A stretch of DNA of 10,687 nt, taken from D2472 sp964444385. GTDB lineage: Bacteria > Pseudomonadota > Gammaproteobacteria > Magnimaribacterales > D2472. The position numbers were made by a program, and so were the translations under genes. The number at the start of each line of letters is the position of its first letter. The stretch's first letter is position 1. Below the pieces are notes generated by a model. That model did no database searches. It was not told the origin of the DNA and worked only from the letters and a program-made list of their open reading frames with translations. Where the stretch lies: the NCBI GenBank assembly GCA_964444385.1, contig CAYUHD010000049.1:1-10687 (forward strand), given 5' to 3'. This document shows, one piece after another, positions 1 through 6,743 of this stretch.

Positions 1-372
1 CTTGATACCATTAGCAATTAAATAATTTGCAACTGATTCAGCGCGTCTTTGGCCGAGAGCTAAGTTATATTCTCTAGTTCCTCTTTCGTCAGCATGACCT
101 TCAATTGAAATAGTCGTTTTTGGATTTCTCTTCATTAACCCACTAAGGCCTTTTAAGGTTTGAATTGATTTAGCTGTAAGATTGAATTTATCATATTCAA
201 AGTAAACGACTGCATTTGCAAGAACTGCCTGAACAGCAGTAGATTTTGATGTTAAAGATACTCCAGCAACACTCTGATCCGCAACCGCCTCTTCAGTTAC
301 CTGCAAAGAACTACACGCATTGAAAAATAACACGGTTAATAAGGCAAATAATATGTTGGTAGGTTTGTTCAT
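1..372 (-). CDS. pal: Pal, peptidoglycan-associated outer-membrane lipoprotein (3' part cut by window edge)
   Basis: Pal is the outer-membrane lipoprotein end of the Tol-Pal system; it binds peptidoglycan and TolB. I translated 124 residues from the ATG at 372; the reading frame runs off the window. Residues 1-20 look like a lipoprotein signal ending at Cys20, but the lipobox is unusual (Phe-Asn-Ala-Cys). Ser at +2 fits outer-membrane sorting. A short linker follows, then an OmpA-like domain from about residue 55 (VYFEYDKFNL). It contains EGHADERGT (91-99) and NLALGQRRAESV (103-114), which match the peptidoglycan-binding segment of E. coli Pal. About 40-50 residues should be missing at the C-terminus. 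The gene starts 23 bases after tolB with only a weak GGA-type ribosome site, so it is probably co-transcribed with tolB. Identification is firm. Confidence 0.95.
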   Translation of the reverse strand, partial: MNKPTNILFALLTVLFFNACSSLQVTEEAVADQSVAGVSLTSKSTAVQAVLANAVVYFEYDKFNLTAKSIQTLKGLSGLMKRNPKTTISIEGHADERGTREYNLALGQRRAESVANYLIANGIK

Positions 373-395
373 AATAATTGTTCCATTTGAGTATA

Positions 396-1682
396 TTATC
401 TTAAAAAATTTGACCAAGCAGGCTCCCTAACTTCGCCATTTAATGCAGGTAGCTTAAACCTTGCACCGCTAAGACTGAATCCTGCAAGCATGCTTAGATC
501 TCCTTCTTTAATACCATAGATTACCATATTTCCATTAGGAGCAACACTAGGTGATTCATCCATCTTTGCTTCTGTAAGGACTCTTATGAAATTTTCTTTT
601 TTATATTTAAGGGCAATATGAAAAAGACCACCATCAGAGCGATGAACAAAAATAATTCCCTCTTCATTTGGAAGATAAGAGGCTTTTGCATTATATGTTC
701 CCTCAAATGATACTCGCTTAGCTTTTGGATTTAATTTTCTTAAATCTAGTTCATAAATTTGAGGTGAGCCAGATCTACCGCTTGTAAACAAAAGTTTGTT
801 TCCTTTAGGAGACCAAGATGATTCGGTGTCTATTGCAAATTGATTAGTCATTCTAGTTAAAGTTCTATCACGCAACCTGAGGATATAAATTTCTGCATTA
901 CCATCTTGGTAAAGTGTTAATGAAAGATATTTTCCATCAGGAGACCAAGAAGGCGAACTAATTTGGGTATCTTTGGATACCACGGCCTCTCTTTTGCCAG
1001 AAGAAATTTCTTGAATAAAGACTTTTGCCATTCCAGTTTCAAATGATACATATGCAACCTTTTTTCCATCCGGGGACCAAGATGGAGAAATGATAGGCTC
1101 TGAACTTGATAATAAAATCTTTTCATTGGCGCCATCGGAGTCGGCTAACATAAGTTTATATGTCGAGATTAATTTAAAGTCTCTAATTTCATTAACATAC
1201 AAAAGCCTAGTTGCAGCAATACCTTTGATGCCTGTTATTGATTCATATATTCCATCGCTTGTGTAGTGAGCAAGCTGTCTAATTTGATTAGGAATGCCAA
1301 AAACTTTTGAGCTACGAACTTTCCGCTTTTTATGAATATCATATATTTCATAATTAATATCTATAGAATTTTTAGCTTTTACGATTTTTCCAGTAACCAA
1401 ATAATCCATTCCTAATAATTTCCAATCAGTGTATACCAGCTCATCATCTATAATTTTTATAGGTAATAATAATTCTTCATCAAGAATAGAAAATTCTCCT
1501 GTACGGATTAAATCATTTCGCATGATGTTATTGAGTTGTTTTGAGATTCGTGTATCCCCTTCTAAAGGAATCATCGCAACCCTATAAGGATCATCAGAGC
1601 CCTTAGTAATTTCTAAAAAAAGCTCTCCGTAACAGAATATTGGAGCAAATAAAAAAGCAACTAGTAGAAAATTTTTTTTCAT
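396..1682 (-). CDS. tolB: TolB, periplasmic beta-propeller protein of the Tol-Pal system
   Basis: TolB is a soluble periplasmic protein that shuttles between Pal and TolA during outer-membrane constriction. The 428-residue product is close to E. coli TolB (430). A signal peptide is visible at residues 1 to about 19 (Lys-Lys, a hydrophobic stretch, then CYG before Glu20). An N-terminal alpha/beta domain covers about 20-155 and a beta-propeller about 160-428. Propeller blades are marked by WSPDG at 202-206 and 247-250 and WSPKG at 290-294, with two weaker blades near 336 and 378. The start ATG overlaps the tolA stop by one base (TAATG), and there is no Shine-Dalgarno sequence, so translation is probably coupled to tolA. 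The start falls in an A8 run. Identification rests on fold, length and position between tolA and pal. Confidence 0.96.
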   Translation of the reverse strand: MKKNFLLVAFLFAPIFCYGELFLEITKGSDDPYRVAMIPLEGDTRISKQLNNIMRNDLIRTGEFSILDEELLLPIKIIDDELVYTDWKLLGMDYLVTGKIVKAKNSIDINYEIYDIHKKRKVRSSKVFGIPNQIRQLAHYTSDGIYESITGIKGIAATRLLYVNEIRDFKLISTYKLMLADSDGANEKILLSSSEPIISPSWSPDGKKVAYVSFETGMAKVFIQEISSGKREAVVSKDTQISSPSWSPDGKYLSLTLYQDGNAEIYILRLRDRTLTRMTNQFAIDTESSWSPKGNKLLFTSGRSGSPQIYELDLRKLNPKAKRVSFEGTYNAKASYLPNEEGIIFVHRSDGGLFHIALKYKKENFIRVLTEAKMDESPSVAPNGNMVIYGIKEGDLSMLAGFSLSGARFKLPALNGEVREPAWSNFLR

Positions 1683-2314
1683 TATGGGTTGAAGCTTATG
1701 GAAATAGCTTTGAATTCCTTCTCATAAAGATATTTTGGAATTGAGTTAAAAAAATTAAATGTTTCTACTCTTTTAACAGCTTGAAGAGCTGAGTTATCAA
1801 ATCTGATATTGCCACTACTTTTAATTAGATCTACTTTAATAATCCTGCCAGATGAACGAATTTTAAGCCTTAAATTTGCAACTAAACCCTCTGGAATGTT
1901 TCTAGGTTTCATCCAAGCATTTTCTATTGTAGAAATTATTTTTTGAGCATATAGTGAAATTTCCTGTTGCTCTTTGCTTATTTCAATTTCACTCTCTTCT
2001 GATAGCAAGGTAGATATATTTGATTTAATCAAGAGATTATTCGAGGCAAGCTCTGTTGTTTCGATAGTTTTTGAATAAACAAGATCTTGGGAGGTTTGTT
2101 TGGGTAGGGATGGGTTAGCTTTAACTTTAGATGGTATTTGTTTTTTTGTATTTTGAGACGGCAAATCAAATTTCAGTTCTATTTGCAAAGGTTTTGAGAT
2201 TAAAAGTGCTTGAGAGGTATCGGAATTAAATGTTCCATATATATATATAAAAATTACAGCATGAATACAAAATGAAAATAATGATGCATGTAAGTATCTA
2301 TAATTAGCTATCAT
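1682..2314 (-). CDS. tolA: TolA-like energy-transducing protein, unusually short
   Basis: TolA links the TolQ-TolR motor in the inner membrane to TolB-Pal at the outer membrane. The product has 210 residues against about 420 in E. coli. There is one N-terminal membrane segment (about 11-28) containing Ser14-x3-His18 (SFCIH). This is the motif by which TolA and TonB contact the TolQ/ExbB motor, and here it is very like TonB. Residues about 30-115 are a Ser/Thr/Lys-rich linker, not the long Ala/Lys/Glu helix of classical TolA. Residues about 118-210 form a TonB/TolA C-terminal domain (AWMKPRNIPEGL, then VDLIKSSGNIRFDNSALQAV). The ATG lies inside the last codons of tolR (11-base overlap) with no clear Shine-Dalgarno. 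Position between tolR and tolB makes TolA the best name; by architecture alone it could be called TonB-like. Confidence 0.88.
   Translation of the reverse strand: MIANYRYLHASLFSFCIHAVIFIYIYGTFNSDTSQALLISKPLQIELKFDLPSQNTKKQIPSKVKANPSLPKQTSQDLVYSKTIETTELASNNLLIKSNISTLLSEESEIEISKEQQEISLYAQKIISTIENAWMKPRNIPEGLVANLRLKIRSSGRIIKVDLIKSSGNIRFDNSALQAVKRVETFNFFNSIPKYLYEKEFKAISISFNP
2237..2249. repeat. AT dinucleotide tract inside the tolA membrane-segment codons
   Basis: Thirteen alternating bases (A/T) encode part of the Ile-Tyr-Ile-Tyr stretch of the TolA membrane helix. The tract is coding, not a promoter; slippage there would truncate TolA. Confidence 0.8.
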
Positions 2315-2726
2315 AGCCAGAAGTAATAATTCCTACTTTTTGAATTCCCAAACTTTGAATACTTGCCATTCCTTTAGCAACAAAATCAAAGGGGACGTTT
2401 GCATCACTTTTAAAAACAATTTCAATATCTGGATTTGCTTGATAAATAATTCTAGCTTTGCTTTTTAACTCCATCAGTGAGATCGGCAATTGCTCTTCAC
2501 CTAGGTTAATAAAATAATCTCCTTGCTTATCAATTGAAATTACAAGTGGCTCGCTAGAAATAGACATCTTGGTTGTATCAGTTTTAGGAAGATTGACCTC
2601 AATGCCTTGAATAAGTAAAGGAGAAAGCACCATAAAGATAATCAAAAGCACTAACATTACATCAATATATGGGACCACATTGATCTCAGCGTTTAACTTC
2701 TTTCTTTTACCAATTCTGTATATCAA
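2304..2726 (-). CDS. tolR: TolR, ExbD-family proton-channel subunit
   Basis: TolR works with TolQ in the inner membrane to convert the proton gradient into movement of TolA. The product of 140 residues matches E. coli TolR (142). It has a basic N-terminus, one membrane segment at about 17-38 (VVPYIDVMLVLLIIFM) carrying Asp22, equivalent to the essential membrane Asp23 of E. coli, and a periplasmic ExbD-type domain from about 45 to 140. The start is a TTG that overlaps the tolQ stop (TTGA). No Shine-Dalgarno is obvious in the preceding bases, so re-initiation after tolQ is likely. I chose TTG because it gives the family length and the usual basic residues before the membrane helix, and I saw no ATG suited to that role. 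Confidence 0.96.
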   Translation of the reverse strand: MIYRIGKRKKLNAEINVVPYIDVMLVLLIIFMVLSPLLIQGIEVNLPKTDTTKMSISSEPLVISIDKQGDYFINLGEEQLPISLMELKSKARIIYQANPDIEIVFKSDANVPFDFVAKGMASIQSLGIQKVGIITSGYDS

Positions 2727-3406
2727 AGCTTTGCTTTAACCGTTTGTCTATAGAGAATGCTAGCTAGCTCTTCGCCAAATATAGAAGATTGTTGAAGTTG
2801 AGTATCTGAATCTGATGCAAATCTGTTGTAGGCAACAACTGCTGGGATTGCAGCAAAAAGACCTAAAGCTGTTGCTACCAATGCCTCTGAAATTCCTGGA
2901 GCTACAGCATTGATTGTTGCTTGAGTTGCATCCGAAAGACCTTGAAAAGAATTAATTATCCCCCAAACTGTTCCAAATAATCCAACGTATGGACTGACAG
3001 ATCCAACGTTTGCTAAAAAAGGAAGATGGTACATTAACGATTCTTCCTCTCTTGCCAAAGAAACTCTTATTGCCCTGTTAACACTTTCTAAGTCCTCTAT
3101 TGTGATTTGCTGACCATCACTTAGTCTTAAAAATTCACCAAATCCGTGTTTGAAAACTCGTAAAGAACCAACCAATTCCTCATTAGAAATTTCATCAATG
3201 CCCTCATGAAGTTCATGAAGATCTTTACCTGACCAAAACTGTTCTTCAAATATTTTATTGGCTCGTTTAATGCGATTTAAATTAAAATATCTTTCAAAAA
3301 TAACAATCCATGAAATGATTGAAACAATTAATAATATGACCATTACAGCCTGCACTATAAGACTAGCCTGAAGAAATAAATCTATAACTGAAAAGTCATT
3401 CATCAT
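2723..3406 (-). CDS. tolQ: TolQ, MotA/TolQ/ExbB-family proton-channel subunit
   Basis: TolQ is the three-helix inner-membrane subunit that forms the proton channel with TolR and holds the TolA membrane helix. The 227-residue product matches E. coli TolQ (230). Hydrophobic segments lie at about 13-36, 128-152 and 168-193. The signature NVGSVSPYVGLFGTVWGI (133-150) contains Thr146, and ALVATALGLFAAIP (175-188) contains Thr179. These correspond to the conserved channel threonines Thr145 and Thr178 of E. coli. The gene overlaps ybgC by 11 bases at its start and tolR by 4 at its end. Two ATGs are adjacent at 3406 and 3403 and cannot be told apart from sequence. The ribosome site is weak (AAGA), again suggesting coupling. 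Confidence 0.97.
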   Translation of the reverse strand: MMNDFSVIDLFLQASLIVQAVMVILLIVSIISWIVIFERYFNLNRIKRANKIFEEQFWSGKDLHELHEGIDEISNEELVGSLRVFKHGFGEFLRLSDGQQITIEDLESVNRAIRVSLAREEESLMYHLPFLANVGSVSPYVGLFGTVWGIINSFQGLSDATQATINAVAPGISEALVATALGLFAAIPAVVAYNRFASDSDTQLQQSSIFGEELASILYRQTVKAKL

Positions 3407-3821
3407 AATTCTTAAATAAATTTAATAAGCCTGCGGGAAATGCTTTTGGCTTGCCTAAATCATTTTGAATAAAACAAACCTCCGCTTCTCCTTTGCAAAT
3501 GAGTGTATCATTTTTTGAGTTTAAAACAGATTGAAAAAAGATAGTTCTCGCTTTACTAAGTAACTCTATTTCAGTTCTAACGGTTAGCTTATCTTCTAAT
3601 ATTGCTGGGTGATGGTATGAAAGGTTAATTGATTTAACAACATAAGACTCATTATCCTGAGACATTGCTTCTGTTTGAGATAGATTATGTTCGATTAAAA
3701 ACTGAGATCGAGCTCTTTCAAAGTATTTAAGATAGTTGGCATAATAAACAACACCCTGAAAATCAGTGTCTTCAACATATACCCTGCAAAGGAAATCGTT
3801 ACACTTGAACCGAGGATTCAT
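3396..3821 (-). CDS. ybgC: YbgC-type hot-dog acyl-CoA thioesterase (Tol-Pal operon)
   Basis: YbgC is a cytoplasmic hot-dog-fold thioesterase acting on acyl-CoA, routinely the first gene of the tol-pal cluster. The frame is open to an ATG at 3866, but I prefer the ATG at 3821. It gives 141 residues, close to E. coli YbgC (134), aligns the N-terminus with the family, has GAGAGA upstream, and cuts the overlap with the preceding nuclease gene from 68 to 23 bases. The family signature is clear from residue 14 (VYVEDTDFQGVVYYANYLKY) followed by FERARS. Asp20 is in the place of the catalytic Asp18 of E. coli and Haemophilus YbgC. The residue after VVY is Tyr where E. coli has His. The stop overlaps tolQ by 11 bases. 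Confidence 0.92.
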   Translation of the reverse strand: MNPRFKCNDFLCRVYVEDTDFQGVVYYANYLKYFERARSQFLIEHNLSQTEAMSQDNESYVVKSINLSYHHPAILEDKLTVRTEIELLSKARTIFFQSVLNSKNDTLICKGEAEVCFIQNDLGKPKAFPAGLLNLFKNYDE

Positions 3822-4221
3822 GTTGCTCAATATCTCTCTGAAAGAAGTAACGAAGGATTTGTACAAAATCTTCCCACATTAAATCAATAGTCATGGGAGA
3901 AAAATCTAACTCTGGGACTAGAGTTCCAGCAAGTATTCTTACTTTAATTGGTCGCCGATTAAATTTATAGATTAAAGCTGGAAACTCTGCATCTCCAGTT
4001 GCAGCTATAACTTGATCCCACCACTCTTGGGATGGTTCAGAGCCATCACCATATCTTTTGCATTCTAAACACCATCTACCTAACTTCAAATCAGGCAACT
4101 CTTTTGTTCGGGTTTGCTCTAAAATTCTTTTTACTGGTTGTGTTAAACCTAATTGCTTTACAAGAAGATTACCAATTTCTCTTTCAAAATTAGCGCCTTT
4201 TGTTCTTGAATTAATTGCCAC
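3799..4221 (-). CDS. Small PD-(D/E)XK nuclease resembling Hjc/phage Holliday-junction resolvases, in the ruvCAB position
   Basis: The product of 140 residues is a probable DNA endonuclease. The visible core is FEREIGNLL near residues 12-20 (Glu15 as the helix-1 glutamate), ELPDLKLG at 41-48 (Asp44) and CLECKRYG at 51-58 (Glu53-Cys-Lys55). This gives the PD...ExK active site with the compact spacing of archaeal Hjc and of small phage resolvase-like endonucleases. A WWDQVIAATGD helix (67-77) and FPALIYKFNRRPIKVRI (80-96) follow, like the helix and strand seen after the active site in those phage proteins. The start is GTG, 2 bases after the yebC stop, with a strong GAGGAGAGGAA ribosome site. 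The 3' end overlaps ybgC by 23 bases. In Pseudomonas and many relatives ruvC-ruvA-ruvB sit here. The nuclease fold is well supported; junction resolution is inference from fold and position. Confidence 0.8.
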   Translation of the reverse strand: MAINSRTKGANFEREIGNLLVKQLGLTQPVKRILEQTRTKELPDLKLGRWCLECKRYGDGSEPSQEWWDQVIAATGDAEFPALIYKFNRRPIKVRILAGTLVPELDFSPMTIDLMWEDFVQILRYFFQRDIEQHESSVQV

Positions 4222-4223
4222 AA

Positions 4224-4961
4224 TTATTCCTCTCCTCTATAGTCTTCAGGAAACTCTGCATTAGTATAAACTTCTTGAACATCATCAAGATCATCCATAA
4301 AGTTCATAATTTTTATTACTTTTTCAGATGCTTCTTGATCTAAATCGACCAGGGTATCAGCTCGCATTGTATTTTCAGCTAACAGGGTTTCAATATTATT
4401 TTCTTTAAAAGCTTCAACAGCGGCTGATAAGTTTGTTGGTGTAGTAATAATTTCAAAATAATCTTCAGTAACAATAAAATCATCAGCGCCAGCATCTAAT
4501 GCAATTTCCATTATTTGATCTTCTTTATGCGACAGATCGACATGCACTAATCCTAACTTATTAAAAAGATAAGCAACTGACCCATCAGTCCCCATATTTC
4601 CTCCAAATTTTGAAAAGGCATGACGAACATCAGCAACTGTTCTATTACGATTATCTGTCATTGTTTCTACAAGAATAGCAACTCCGTTTGGACCATAGCC
4701 CTCAAAAGTTAACTCCTCAATAAGGCCCGTTTCTCCTGTACCTGAACCCTTTTTAATCGCTCGATTGATTGTATCTTTAGGCATATTTGCAGCATTAGCT
4801 TTATCTAAAGCCAGTCTAAGTCTAGGATTATCACTAGGATCAGGACCTCCTTTTGCAGCTACACTAATCTCCCTTATAACCTTGGTCCAAATTTTTCCCC
4901 TTGAAGCATCCTGTCTTGCTTTACGATGCTTTATATTTGCCCATTTAGAATGTCCAGCCAT
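4224..4961 (-). CDS. yebC: YebC/PmpR-family protein (TACO1 family)
   Basis: This is a cytoplasmic YebC/TACO1-family protein of 245 residues (E. coli YebC 246). The family has been described as a DNA-binding regulator (PmpR of Pseudomonas) and, for the mitochondrial and some bacterial members, as a translation factor that helps ribosomes through difficult stretches such as proline runs. The N-terminal signature MAGHSKWANIKHRKARQD is intact, followed by the K-rich start of domain 1 and the conserved DNPRLRLALDKANAANMP (44-61). GYGPNGVAILVE (88-99) and DNRNRTVADVRHAFSK (103-118) are typical of domain 2, and the C-terminus is acidic (VQEVYTNAEFPED). It starts 3 bases after aspS, with GAG of the aspS tail as a modest ribosome site. 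The next gene follows after 2 bases. Confidence 0.96.
   Translation of the reverse strand: MAGHSKWANIKHRKARQDASRGKIWTKVIREISVAAKGGPDPSDNPRLRLALDKANAANMPKDTINRAIKKGSGTGETGLIEELTFEGYGPNGVAILVETMTDNRNRTVADVRHAFSKFGGNMGTDGSVAYLFNKLGLVHVDLSHKEDQIMEIALDAGADDFIVTEDYFEIITTPTNLSAAVEAFKENNIETLLAENTMRADTLVDLDQEASEKVIKIMNFMDDLDDVQEVYTNAEFPEDYRGEE
4227..4237 (-). promoter_or_regulatory. Strong ribosome binding site deciding the GTG start of the nuclease
   Basis: The minus strand reads GAGGAGAGGAA within the last codons of yebC; its AGGA lies 6 bases before the GTG at 4221. It is the only strong Shine-Dalgarno sequence I found inside the ten-gene block. It supports GTG as the true start and suggests substantial translation of the nuclease. 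Confidence 0.75.
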
Positions 4962-4964
4962 AAA

Positions 4965-6728
4965 TTACTCTGGTTCAAAGGTTGATTTAATATTCAGTTC
5001 ATCTAGTTGATCATCAGAAACTTGACTAGGAGCTTCTGTTAGGAGGCATGAAGAAGTTTGAGTTTTAGGAAAGGCAATAACATCACGAATATTGGTTGTT
5101 TCAGACAACAACATAACTATTCTATCTAAACCAAATGCTATGCCGCCATGTGGCGGGCATCCAGATGATAAAGCTGAGAGAAGAAAACCAAATTTTTCTT
5201 TAGCTTCTTCATGGGATATTCCCAATATTAAAAATATCTCATTTTGCAAGGATGGCTCATATACTCTTAATGATCCACCGCCAAGTTCATAACCATTTAA
5301 AACAAAATCATATGCGCAAGCCAATGCATTATCAGGATCTTTTTTTAATTCATCAGCTGTTACTGCTGGCAAAGTAAATGGATGATGTAAAGAAGTTAGA
5401 TTTTTTTCTTTGTTTCTTTCAAACATTGGAAAATCAACTATCCAACATGGAGCCCATGAAGAATTTATTAAATTCAAATCTTCTCCAAGTTTTTTTATAA
5501 GTGAGCTCATTGAAAGATTAACTGTATTAGCCTTTCCAGCCCCAAAGAAAATAATGTCGTTGTTTTGTACCTCTAGAGCAGAGATGATTGAGTCTACAGT
5601 TTCTTTCTGAAAAAACTTAAGGATTGGTGATTGCAAACCATTATCTTTTTTAAGCTCTACAACTTTGATATAGGCAAGGCCCTTAGCACCCAACTTACCA
5701 ACATAATCTGTGTACTCATCTATTTTTTTTCTTGTCATAGAAGCAGCTCCTGTAACCTTCAAAGCAACAACCCGCGAATCAAGATCATTTGCAGGCCCAG
5801 AAAATACTTTAAATTCCTCGTTTTTAACAAGCTCAGAAATATCCTTAAGCTCAAGCGGAATTCTTAAATCAGGTTTGTCACAACCATATTTCTCTATAGA
5901 TTCTTTGTAAGTAATTCTTGGGACTTTTGTTTTTTTATAATCTGTGAATTCAGAGAGTAGTGATATGACTAAGTCTTCCCCAAGCTCAATTATATCTTCA
6001 GTTGAAACGAATGACGCCTCAATATCTACCTGCGTAAATTCAGGCTGTCTATCTGCACGTAAATCTTCATCTCTAAAACATTTAGCTATTTGATAATATT
6101 TATCTAAACCGCCTATCATTAGTAACTGTTTAAATAATTGAGGAGATTGAGGTAAAGCAAAAAACTCTCCTGGATGGACCCTACTTGGAACTAAATAATC
6201 CCTTGCTCCCTCGGGAGTTGCTCTGGTCAAGATGGGTGTCTCAATTTCATGAAAGTTATGTTTTTCTAAAATTGATCTAACTTTTGCAGTTATCTTAGAT
6301 CTCTTTATTAGTCTCTGATTAACATCTGGACGTCTTAAATCTATAAACCTATGCTTAAGTCTTATATCTTCATTAACATCTTGATAGTCATCAAGCTGAA
6401 ATTGTGGAGTGACTGCTGAACTGAAAATCTTTAAGCTTTTTGCCTCTATTTCAACCTCTCCTGTAACCATCTTTTCATTTACAGCTCCCTCAATTCTCTT
6501 TCTGACTAATCCCGTAATATTTACAACAAACTCACTCCTACAAGAGTCTGCCATTTCAAACATTTCTTTTAAATCAGGATTGAAAACTACTTGAACTATT
6601 CCATGCAAATCGCGAATATCTAAAAAAATCACGCCGCCATGATCCCTTCTTTTATGAACCCAACCAGAAATCTCTATATCGCTACCTATGTCTGAACTAT
6701 TAATATCTCCGCAATAATGTGAACGCAT
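4965..6728 (-). CDS. aspS: Aspartyl-tRNA synthetase, bacterial type, probably non-discriminating
   Basis: This class IIb synthetase charges tRNA-Asp with aspartate. The 587 residues match E. coli AspRS (590). The OB-fold anticodon domain is at 1 to about 105 and the class II core at about 120-280. QSPQLFKQLLM (194-204) is in the aspartate pocket, and motif 2 is FRDEDLRADRQPEFTQVDIE (218-237). The bacterial GAD insertion covers about 285-420, and motif 3 is GGIAFGLDRIVML (528-540). The anticodon domain has His30 in RRDHGG and Gly81 in RIEGAV. Pseudomonas AspRS has His31/Gly83 there, residues linked with also charging tRNA-Asn. The discriminating E. coli enzyme has Leu in RRDLG. This enzyme may therefore also make Asp-tRNA-Asn for the GatCAB amidotransferase. 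The gene sits 15 bases after the FmdB-family gene with GAGAGA upstream. Confidence 0.97.
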   Translation of the reverse strand: MRSHYCGDINSSDIGSDIEISGWVHKRRDHGGVIFLDIRDLHGIVQVVFNPDLKEMFEMADSCRSEFVVNITGLVRKRIEGAVNEKMVTGEVEIEAKSLKIFSSAVTPQFQLDDYQDVNEDIRLKHRFIDLRRPDVNQRLIKRSKITAKVRSILEKHNFHEIETPILTRATPEGARDYLVPSRVHPGEFFALPQSPQLFKQLLMIGGLDKYYQIAKCFRDEDLRADRQPEFTQVDIEASFVSTEDIIELGEDLVISLLSEFTDYKKTKVPRITYKESIEKYGCDKPDLRIPLELKDISELVKNEEFKVFSGPANDLDSRVVALKVTGAASMTRKKIDEYTDYVGKLGAKGLAYIKVVELKKDNGLQSPILKFFQKETVDSIISALEVQNNDIIFFGAGKANTVNLSMSSLIKKLGEDLNLINSSWAPCWIVDFPMFERNKEKNLTSLHHPFTLPAVTADELKKDPDNALACAYDFVLNGYELGGGSLRVYEPSLQNEIFLILGISHEEAKEKFGFLLSALSSGCPPHGGIAFGLDRIVMLLSETTNIRDVIAFPKTQTSSCLLTEAPSQVSDDQLDELNIKSTFEPE

Positions 6729-6743
6729 TTTTATCTCTCTTGT

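Noticed and set aside
917..1135. Open frame on the minus strand inside tolB in another frame, and the similar DNA segments around it
   Set aside because: The repeated DNA words encode the WSPDG blades of the TolB propeller; the extra frame is a by-product.
3822..3866. A longer YbgC starting at the ATG at 3866 (156 residues)
   Set aside because: The extra 15 residues have no match to the family N-terminus and would raise the overlap with the nuclease gene to 68 bases; the ATG at 3821 gives the normal length and has GAGAGA upstream.
4765..6594. Several open frames of 60-80 codons on the plus strand opposite yebC and aspS
   Set aside because: They are antisense to strongly conserved genes, and their translations show no recognisable domain.
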